NCBI GenBank assembly: GCA_034687125.1
Contig: JAQGBZ010000005.1
Span: forward strand, 124,001 to 188,000
Direction of reading: 5' to 3'
Length of the DNA stretch: 64,000 nucleotides
Source: Neelides folsomi
Lineage: Eukaryota; Arthropoda; Collembola; Neelipleona; Neelidae
Below are positions 43,193-51,982 of this stretch, piece by piece; the first letter of the stretch is position 1; every line of letters begins with the position of its first letter. The position numbers were made by a program, and so were the translations under genes. The notes below the pieces were generated by a model that was not told the DNA's origin, searched no databases, and saw only the letters and a program-made list of their open reading frames with translations.

Positions 43193-45163
43193 TTAAAAAT
43201 CCATTTGAATTCCCAAAATCCTTGAAACCATTCTATAGACAACTTGAATTTGGCTTCCCAGTTTGGTTCCTAAATACATTTAAAACATCAGTTTACTTAC
43301 ATTACCTTAAATACTATAAATGCTCATATAGAGTAAATGTTGTTAATTGTCATATCTTAATGTTTATGTCAATTTACCAAAATAAGGTCCAGTATATCCG
43401 TGAAAATCCCAACAAAACAAGCTAGCAAATGGATCCCATTTAGAGAAAGAGATTTGAGGGAAAAGAACAATGAGATTATTAGCTCTTGCTATTTCCACCC
43501 ATCCTGAGCATTTGATCATGTTGTAAGCTTCTAAAAAGTCTTCACTGAACCCCCAAACAAATTATTTAATCAATTCATCAACTAAACTTGAATTATAATT
43601 TGTTAAATTTTCCCAATTACATTGATCCCCTACATCCATGAAAGTCCACATGGAGGTTACAATTGGAAGAATTTCTCCAGCATTGAGGCGGAGTGTAAAG
43701 AAGGCCAAGCTCGTACATTGAAGCTGAGCTACCAAATGGAATTGTAAATTCGCTCTGATCAATGTACTCAAAGCTCATTCCATAATCCTGAAGATCCTGT
43801 GTACATCCATTCAATTCATCTGTCCAAAAAGTTAATTTTATTATAATCCTACGAATATTTTTCATTCTTTGGTTTTTTAGTTTGGATTTATTCTATCTTT
43901 TAAATCTAATCACAATTTTAGAAGCTCTTGTGAATATTTCTTACCAAAAGGATTTCTGAAGCCTCCTTGGTAAATGTAATTCAATCCTTCGTGAACTCCA
44001 GAAAATCCGCATTTTGAGCAACCGCTGTAATTGTAAATGTGACAGCCTTTTCCACAATGTTGGGTTGGCTGATTGATAAAAAATTCGATTATATTCAAAA
44101 TGTCTTTCTGTAGGACCGTTCATTAATTTGTTCTAATGTTAAGTTTAATGAAATATTATATTAACTAAAGATTATTTTTATTCAAAAGAATATATATCGA
44201 TGCTTGAGAAGTGGGGTGAGAGACTTTGAGAGTGATTGAGATTAATTAAAGGAGAAAATTGAATTACTGTTTCTTACAATTGCATGCTGCGATTCAGATT
44301 TTCTCAACCATACATTATTGGAGAAATTCTCAAAAAACTCTGCGTTTTTGTCTGCTGCTCCTATTTCAGAAAGTGTATTTTAAAAAGAGTTCAACCTCTT
44401 CAAATACATCACAAAACAATTTTACATTAAAAATGCTATCAGGATCTGTAAAAACAAATTTTACTTGGGTTGATCAACATATCATTTCTTCCATGATGGA
44501 TATAATGGTAATTTCTTGAAAGTTTGTTCGTTGGGTCAATTAATCCATTCCTTTCAAAGTCATTAGTCATTTCTAATACCTATAAAACAGCAATTCATTT
44601 TATTTTCTTTATTTTAATAAATCACATTAATAAAATGATAAGTATATAGGTAAACTATGCCTTTCAATTTCAATATACCTCATCCAGATCATTGAAGCCT
44701 TGAAGGCATTTAATTACCAACCAAATCCATACAATGTGCCCGCATCTATAAAGCACTTATGAACAAAGGTGGTTTAAAAACAAATTATAAATTATAGTTG
44801 TTAGTTAGCTCATTAAAATTTACTTCCGGAAAATAGAACGACTCCTCTTGATATTTTCGAATGTGATAAATAAAATTGAGCTGCCGCCATTGCTCCTGAA
44901 GACATTCCTGATATGGAGATTTGTTTGGATTTCAAAGGAATTTGCTCTACAAGACACGTTTAATAAGATAACTGTGATCAATATTTATATTATTTATGAT
45001 GTCGGAAGGATTTAAATCTTAACACATAAAATTGTATAAATGCAAAAAGTAACGTTTTTTAATGCTTACCAAGTTGGGAAACTCGCTTATTAAAAGAAAA
45101 AACTTGTATGATCATTATATTCAATATAATTAATAATGTTGAAACAACGAATACTTTCATCAT
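43193..45163 (-). CDS. Secreted PHB-depolymerase-like esterase, about 8 exons
   Basis: Secreted alpha/beta-hydrolase resembling the extracellular polyhydroxybutyrate depolymerase family known mainly from bacteria and fungi. Exon 1 (45070-45163) is a signal peptide (MMKVFVVSTLLIILNIMIIQ). Exon 2 (about 44826-44953) holds ISISGMSSGAMAAAQFYLSH with the nucleophile elbow GMSSG. Later exons give LIDPTNKL then YHYIHHGRNDMLINP (catalytic Asp, about 44450-44560) and AEFFENFSNN with SQHAIPTQHCGKGC (catalytic His, split by the intron at about 44080-44270). NYSGC...GLNYIYQGGFRNPF, CNLHVDFHGC, LIVLFPQ and CWDFHGYTGPYFGTK follow in family order. It ends LGIQMDF. A complete triad and conserved phase at every join indicate an intact gene of about 330 residues. 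Its true substrate in an animal is unknown. Exon 3 (about 44690-44760) is the least certain. Confidence 0.85.
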
Positions 45164-45728
45164 TTTGAATATTCTCCCTTCAATGTATGAAAAGTTATGC
45201 TACACCTAACTACCGACTTCTAATGAACTTGAACTGTGAAGAAGTTTTCATTATAAAATCTTCACCTTTTCTTAATTAGTTTAAGGACCGTTGTAGCGCT
45301 TTTTGGTTTATCATTATAATCCCATCAACTGACCAAAAGTTATATTTATGGATTGAAAAGTACTGTAATGCATAATGCAGTTAAACTCATCCTCCTTCTT
45401 CCATGAAACCTCACTCGAATTGAATGCATTAATGAAAAACATTTTAATAAAATTAACTTGACAATTTTAATTTCAAGGGTGCAATTTATAAATACAAACT
45501 AACTAACAAATATCTTACAATATAATTTGAGTTTTATATATTATAAGAGTACATTAGAGACTTTATACAAAAAAAATCAAGGCAATCTATAATGTAAAGC
45601 AGTAGATTTTAGATTTAAAATGATTTTTAATTTAAAGACGAACAAATTATAAATTAAAAATCATTTTAAATCTAAAATCAATCCTTTGGTTCAGATCAGA
45701 GCAATTACAGCAGTGAGCCGTTTGAAAG
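45164..45728. other. Intergenic with a perfect inverted repeat
   Basis: About 560 bases upstream of the PHB-depolymerase-like gene. It contains the 30-bp inverted repeat at 45605-45679 listed separately, and otherwise A/T-rich sequence. Confidence 0.6.
45605..45679. repeat. Perfect 30-bp inverted repeat with 15-nt loop
   Basis: The arm 45605-45634 (starting GATTTTAGATTTAAAATG) is the exact reverse complement of 45650-45679. Thirty matched pairs are well beyond what A/T-rich chance palindromes give nearby. It could form a hairpin in RNA or mark a foldback element. No target-site duplication is obvious. Confidence 0.85.
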
Positions 45729-48700
45729 TTACAAATGTTTTTCCCAGCGGTTGTTTTTGGGTAGCAGCTTCATCAAAATGTCAGTGTTTTTGTCAGACTC
45801 TTGCCCATTTGTGTAGATTTGAAGATTGATGGAGGGACAATTGAGCTTAAAATTCTCGACTTCGTGTGTTGATATTCTTTCAGGGCTCACAATGCAGAGT
45901 TCGTCCAGCATGAGAAAAATATCTTTGAAGTAGTCGAGAGTCAATGTGGGAATCTGTAAGAATTTAATTAGCCAATAGGTTTTGAACAATTAAAGAAATG
46001 TTTAAATGCATAAAAGTAACTGATACACATATTTAAAAAGTTTAATATATTTAATTACACAAGATATTTTTAATTTAATATTACATAAGGGAGCGAGAGA
46101 TGAGTGAGAGTTTTAATTCTTGATTATTCAGCCAAAAACATTTTCCCTTCCACGGCTGCTCTTTCTCTACATCCGCAATAGTCAGGATGAGATTTCCCAA
46201 TTCTTGGACATCGGATGGAAGATTGAGCAGAGAATTTGAACGAAGTACAATCTTTGATTGTCAGTTTTTTCAAATCTAAAATTCTGAATAATTATTTAAT
46301 AATTAAATATTTTATGGTTTATTCAATGTCTACAAAAACTTAAAAAAACTTACTGAGGAGGCTCAAAGCTCCAAAAATGTAACTGACATCCAACTCAGCT
46401 TTTCCCCAATGCGGCCTTTTGCAACTAATATTCTGAAAAGTGATTTCACTCAATTTCTGCAATCCTCCCTTCAAATGCACAAATACAAATTCATCCAAAG
46501 CCACTTTGGACACATTGAGTGAATCCATAAAATGGACATGTCTCAAATTTGGCAAATATCTCGACCCTTCATCAAAGGTCTTTGAATTAGGAGTAATTTG
46601 AAAAGAATCAACAGCCAACGTTTCAATCCCATACAAACTCCGTCCATCTTTCCCAAAATCCCAAACTTGTGGCCAACTATCCAACACAATCTCTTTCAAA
46701 TTTGGCGCATTTTCCATCACTGTCATCGGCGGAAACGGCGCCCCTTCGGAGCATGAAGTGAAATCTTTTTCAATTTCTTCAAAGGGAACATTGAAGGGAT
46801 TTTGAGAACTTCTTTGTAATTGACGATAAACTCCAGTGATTTTATATGATTTGAGGATTGAGCAATTAAACTTAATTGCTTGGGCATTGTAATGTTTGGG
46901 ACAACTGTCCATGAAGTGAGTCGAATATGTTTCCAATCCCTCATGAGCAAATCAAATCAAGTGCAAAATAATGAAAGTTTGGGGCAGCTCGGATGATTTG
47001 ATTAATGATTTCCCTGTAAAAGGCCGCTTTGACATCTGGGAACTGAAGAGATTTTAATTGAGGGAGAGGATTCACTTTGATTGGGCCGATATTGGGGGTG
47101 CGATCTCCGTGGTTGAACCGTTGAATGGACAAATTTTCCAATTTTTCGCTGGCGTAGTTCATCTTATGAATCAACATGGATCGCATTAAATTACGATCGT
47201 TGAAATCGAGAGAAATTCGGTCAATCGTTGGCATGAGGTTCAAAATCCCACATTCGAATAATTCAACTTCGGAGGAATCTACAACTTGGATGGAAAAGTC
47301 TTTGAATTGGGTGGCAAACGAGTCGATGAAGATTTTAAAAAATGCTGCGAGACTATTGTCCTCGGATGTGATCTTCTTCTCAATGGAGTATTTAATCATT
47401 GAGGTTTTAATGAGGATTCGGTCAGCTTCCAATTTCCAAAATGCAGAAACAAGTCTGAGAGTTTTCAATTCCTTATGTGAAAAGTAATAAAGGGCATTTG
47501 CAAGGAGCTACAAAAAATAAATACAAACATTAAATAATAAAATCTCAATTATTTAATTAAACCAAATTGTGGAGCCGTTTCAACTTTGTATATAAAATTA
47601 CAATTAAATTAAGATAATAAATTAATAATAATATGATAGTCGTTAATTGAATATCTTTACTTTTGAAATCTCATGCCAAGAGATATTCGAATTTTGTTGG
47701 ATTTGTTCGAGTCTATTTGAAAGCACTGCTGGGTGTGCAGCAGAAGTAGAAGCAAGAGTTTGAAACGCTGCGTGTTCACTTACACTTGGCACTTGGATGG
47801 AAGCGACTGTCATTCCTAGATTTATTAATTCCTTGGACGGATTTGGCCAAATCGTAAAATCGACATTTCATCATGATCAACCCATCGGACCAAACTCTTT
47901 AAAAGTTCGTTCTTAAATACCGGACTCCATCCTTGAGTCAATTCAATGATCTCTTCCATCTTAGAAATTAAATAACATTAAATTAAATGACATTAAATTA
48001 AATAGCATGAATTAAATGACAAAAAATTTATAAATTAACATATTGTACTTTGTACATTAGATAAATATTTATTGTAATTTAAACCTCTGCAGGTGAGAAA
48101 GATAAAAATTCCTCTGTTTTGAAAACCGCAATGTAATTGTCTTTAATGAAATCATCAATAATTTTGACAAAGTCATCGCATGATTCCTTCACGGCTACTT
48201 TCCTCGTGCTCAAGCAATTCTCAATGGTAAGACCGCCTTTGTAGCTTCTAATGATTTCCTTCACAAGATTCGTCATTCCGAATCTGGACGCGCGCGGGAG
48301 AAGCTCGCGGGTTTTGCCTTCAGGAACGTTCAATTTCCTTGTGTGAATGTACCTGCAAACAATTTAAGATTTAATATTCATTGAAGGAATTCATTCCAAA
48401 ATCATTCCAATACTCCAATTCTTAATACATTATAAAAATTCCTTCATTTCCTTATTACTTGATGAGAGTTCCGAGGGTGAAAGCGTCAATGTCTTCAACT
48501 GTGATTTCATACAATTTGCTCACATCGTTCGTTTTGGAGTATTCTGAATTGTCATCAAAGAATTGGGAGAAAAAGGGAGAAACGGCATGAAGGAAAAATC
48601 GGCTTATTGGAACGCGACCGCCGTCAATTCCAGCCACGAGAATTGCATCACAGAATCTGTAATCCCTGAAAATATTTTATGAATTTAATGGCTTATTAAA

Positions 48701-48856
48701 TATGGTTATTCACGGTTAAATATTTTATGAATTCATTAAGCATTGAAATTGGATCATCTTGGGTTTGACATAATTTTATTACTTTCGTTCATTTTCAAAA
48801 GACTCGTTCGTAAAATGATCAACGGTTTCATCATCTTCAAAGACAAATCTCATCAT
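45729..48856 (-). pseudogene. Decayed BTB-BACK / F-box-LRR gene or gene pair with several frameshifts
   Basis: The 5' half (48856 to about 47860) reads as a BTB domain: KDYRFCDAILVAGIDGG, ISRFFLHAVSPFFSQFF, YEITVEDIDAFTLGTLIKYI. A BACK-like domain follows (LLPRASRFGMTNLVKEII, SFSPAEMEEIIELTQGW, LKSLVRWVDHDEM). Without an intron it runs, after a frame change near 47861-47870, into DFTIWPNPSKELINLGMTVA and SNISWHEISK. Across one intron comes an F-box-like segment, LLANALYYFSHKELKTLRLV (about 47445-47509), then LRR-like sequence. Further frame changes fall at a tandem CAAAT duplication (46948-46957), in a C run (46741-46744) and probably near 46235. The last exon (to 45729) ends NNRWEKHL. No other gene in the window shows such breaks, which favours a pseudogene over poor sequence, but unresolved base errors are possible. 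Confidence 0.7.
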
Positions 48857-49760
48857 TGGCCAATTCCTTATAGTATAGGGCCTACTGAGGTATAATGTTC
48901 CTTCTTCAACGAGTTTTATTATCGGCTTGAGATTTAGCTTAAATTGTTGTTCATCTTATTCCATTGCTACAATGTTTGATCAAAGTAAAGTTTTAAGGTA
49001 TTACAAAGATTTAATTTAAATTAATTTTTACTACCATATACCTAAAATGCTTAATAATTAATACTTGCTTAATACAAACAACAAAATACAAAACAATTTC
49101 TATATGCTAAAAATATTTACTTTGTTCTTTTTATAGTTGAAAGATCATGAGTTTATATTTCCTCATGAAACGCTTGGATATTTTAAATGTCATTTTGTCA
49201 ATGTTTTAAGATGCCAAAGCCCCTTGTAATTTTTACGCTATACGGTATAGCCAATACCATTCTACGGAAATGGACATCCGCATTGGGGCGTAAAAGAGTA
49301 AATTGCTTATTTTATTCCCTTATTTTTTATATTTTAATCTACCCAGCCATTTAGTAAAATTTCCTTAAAATTTTTGAAGGTAAAATTAACGTTTTATTGT
49401 AACCTCTATATTAAATTCACAATATTTACATTGAGATAAATACTTTTCTTCATTGTCAGACCGGATTTGATACAACACACACCTGAATAGGTAATAGGTT
49501 AGATAATAGGTGAATACATAATACATAAAATATGATATAATTTACATACTTATGTATGAGGCATGAATATAAAATAATTTAATAAATCATCCTCAAATTC
49601 AGACATGTTGTTAAGTTTTTTTAATTTTGAAAGAGAGCTTTACATAGAGTAAGTTTAGTTATTGTTACAATTGACGAATTGACCATTTGGACAAATATTT
49701 ACTAACCCTAACATTAAGTTCTATTTAAAATGCTTATTTAAATTATGCTATGATTCTTAT
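48857..49760. other. Intergenic, A/T-rich, with a small foldback near 49229-49297
   Basis: No gene seen. A stretch of about 70 bases is bounded by TTTTACGC and its complement GCGTAAAA and is less A/T-rich than its surroundings. The rest is simple A/T sequence leading to the promoter of the next gene. Confidence 0.5.
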
Positions 49761-49790
49761 TATATAAAAGGAAGAGACAAGGAGTCATTT
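49761..49790 (+). promoter_or_regulatory. Core promoter: TATA box and initiator
   Basis: TATATAAAAG at 49761-49770 is a strong TATA box. About 25 bases downstream, TCATTT at 49785-49790 fits the arthropod initiator consensus TCA(G/T)T(T/C). This leaves a short 5' UTR of about 60 bases before the ATG at 49848. A strong TATA promoter suits a highly or inducibly expressed secreted product. Confidence 0.7.
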
Positions 49791-49847
49791 TTGAAAGCGA
49801 AAGAAAGTTTATCTTTCAGATTCCACTTTAACACACAGGCACTAAAA

Positions 49848-50474
49848 ATGAAGTAAACCCCTTTTCTATTATAAATCACCAATAATTCCTAAATAACTTA
49901 AATAGTAAAACACTCTCACATAATAAAATCTAATATTTATTTAGGCTCATCATCAGATTCGTTCTCTGTTCCATCTTAATTGTTATCGTTTCAGCTCAAG
50001 GTAATAGAATTTTAGTATTTAGTTACATAATAATAAGATTAAGCTTTGTACGTTTAATTAAGCCGATTTTACTCACTGTATGGATATAATTTGATCATGA
50101 TCAATGATCTTTGATGTAATGAACAAATGAATTTAGGGCCATACGGACCAACAGAAGAAGAAAGGAAAGAATGTGAGAAACCAGAGAACAAGGGAGAAAA
50201 CACATTCGTTAAAGCCACCGTAAGTGTTCACTCGTTAAGCACACTAATTAGTCGAACCCTTAAAATGAGTAAAAATGTTTCATTTTTTATATTTAAGAAA
50301 CAAAAACGTCTCTCTTGTACCGTAACATGCCATTACGAAGATAGCCAAAAGACGGCTTCAACCAAAGATGTGAATTCTCCTAAAGGCACCAAATGTTGCA
50401 ATTCTCCTGTTCGTGGAGCTCCAACTGGAACTTGCACAGGAACAGATGGGAAATGTAAAACTGGTGGAGCATAA
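49848..50474 (+). CDS. Small secreted cysteine-rich protein, 4 exons
   Basis: I do not recognise the family. Exon 1 has only five coding bases (ATG AA, 49848-49852). Exon 2 (49945 to about 50000) supplies MKLIIRFVLCSILIVIVSAQ, a clear signal peptide. Exon 3 (about 50137-50220) gives GPYGPTEEERKECEKPENKG, and exon 4 (about 50299-50474) KQKRLSCTVTCHYED...GTKCCNSP...GTCTGTDGKCKTGGA. The mature chain is about 80 residues with roughly seven Cys, so at least one may stay unpaired or dimerise. The pattern C-x3-C...CC...C-x5-C and the polar, basic composition resemble small secreted haemolymph, cuticle-gland or salivary proteins, but no function can be assigned. The open frame running through the 50221-50298 intron is not coding. 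Confidence 0.8.
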
Positions 50475-50873
50475 GCAGACTATTCCAAGCTATTAAAAAC
50501 TGTTTTACAACTTGATTTGAATTTGATATTATTCCCTCAATGTCAGTATATCAATATCAGCTATCAGCACCATGCATTAATAATACACAGTATTCATTCT
50601 TTTTCATCCATTTTATAGATATTTCGAATTTTATTACATAAGATTTGCCTTGATGGTAAATAGCACAAAAAAATTTTTTTTAATAAAATTATTGTTTTCT
50701 CATTATTTGAGGATAAAAGATTTCCATAAAAAGTGTGTGCCTCTTATCTAGTGTGGCCTTTGTCTTCAAACACTCCGAATTTGTTAAAGAAGGTAAGGAA
50801 GGTAATAGGCAATACTTACTTTCAATTTTTACTGTCTTAATGTACTGTTGGTTCCTGTTGTTCTTTATAGGTC
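50475..50873. other. Intergenic; likely 5' non-coding part of the Pmp3-family gene
   Basis: About 400 bases. A TTCTTTATAG acceptor ends three bases before the ATG at 50874, so the next gene probably has a non-coding first exon in this stretch. Nothing else seen. Confidence 0.5.
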
Positions 50874-51071
50874 ATGAAGTATCAGAAGCTCTGTTCTGTC
50901 TGCGTTCTTATCATTATTGCCATCTTCGTCCCTTGGATAGCCGTGTACATAGCGAAAGAGAAATGTGATGGTGAAGTTCTCCTCAGTTTCATGTTATCAA
51001 TGTTCTGGGTTCCAGGAGTCATCCACGCTTTCATTGTCTTAAATCGACAAGATCGACTACATTTGGACTAA
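50874..51071 (+). CDS. Pmp3 / UPF0057-family membrane proteolipid
   Basis: A 65-residue protein with two hydrophobic segments (SVCVLIIIAIFVPWIAVYI and LLSFMLSMFWVPGVIHAFIV). The pattern I-A-I-F-x-P-W/P-x-A-V-Y/F then P-G-x-I-H-A-F is the signature of the Pmp3 family, small plasma-membrane proteolipids that affect membrane potential and salt tolerance in yeast and plants. The C-terminus is LNRQDRLHLD. An AATAAA signal lies at 51229-51234. The family is well known in plants, fungi, bacteria and nematodes. I am less sure how widespread it is in arthropods. Confidence 0.9.
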   Translation: MKYQKLCSVCVLIIIAIFVPWIAVYIAKEKCDGEVLLSFMLSMFWVPGVIHAFIVLNRQDRLHLD

Positions 51072-51960
51072 ACCATCATATTCTTTACATTTATCCTTTA
51101 CAATTTCCCAATGATCCTATTGTATACTACAACAAATATACCCAATATTACAGATACTGTTTGTAAAGTTTGTACATAATTAAGTAAATGCTTTCATAGA
51201 TTTAGTATACTTATAAACTTAAATATAAAATAAAGCCATTTCTTGAATCTCAGCTCATTAAAAATTCATTCATTGACTAATTTAGTAATTAATCGCATAT
51301 AGACATAAATTCTACATAAATGATGTAATGTAAATTCATAAATAGTAATGTCTTTGATTCCTTTTAGCCGTGTTGGTTTACTTAAGTAGAATGTAATTAG
51401 ATCTTATGGATTTTGAAATTAATTTGAGGGATGTATTTTATTTGTAAGTGGTTGGGAGTGTTGGATGGATTGTTTCGGTGTTGGTCGGATGTATTTGAGT
51501 GAAGGGAAGGGTCGGGGTAAGTGGGGTTAGTCGTGGCGGGAGATGAATGGGTATTTATGCGCCGTGTCAAGGGAGTCGTCGAGGGGCTCCTTGCGGCTTC
51601 CCTCCTCCCCCAAAGGATCCGCCGAGGGATGGATTATGTCAACAGGAGCGGCTTTCATCTCCGCCGCTACCTTTGTTGTCGCCGGCACGCTGAGCCCCGA
51701 GATCTTATTCCTCTCCCTTTGAGCTCGCCGCAGTCTCACCCTCAATGAGCCCATAACTCATGGGCTAACGAGATGGCCACCCAGACCACCCCTTCTCCCA
51801 CCGGCGGAAGTGCGGCGGAAGCGGAGGGGACGACCGGCGGCTCCATTGATCATTTTAATCCGCTCCCCTCACCCGCCAACCAGACCCAGTAATTACACCT
51901 GAGGAATGTCTTGAAACCTGTTCCCGAGCTCAGTCGGCCTCTGCCTCCCGGCCCACGAGG
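51072..51960. other. Intergenic; GC-richer 5' region of Notum
   Basis: The right half (about 51430-51960) is markedly richer in G+C and CpG than the rest of the window and probably holds the promoter and 5' UTR of Notum. Open frames on both strands here (about 51521-51754) owe their length to the low stop-codon density of GC-rich sequence, and I do not call them as genes. Confidence 0.55.
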
Positions 51961-51978
51961 ATGTGGACGATGCGGTGA
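51961..51978 (+). promoter_or_regulatory. Short upstream ORF just before the Notum start
   Basis: ATG TGG ACG ATG CGG TGA forms a five-codon reading frame that stops four bases before the Notum ATG at 51983. If included in the mRNA it could lower translation of the main frame. Transcript start is not known from sequence. Confidence 0.5.
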
Positions 51979-51982
51979 GAGC

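Noticed and set aside
51521-51754. 75-codon ORFs on both strands in the GC-rich Notum 5' region
   Set aside because: Low stop density in GC-rich sequence explains them; no motif, and both strands are equally open.
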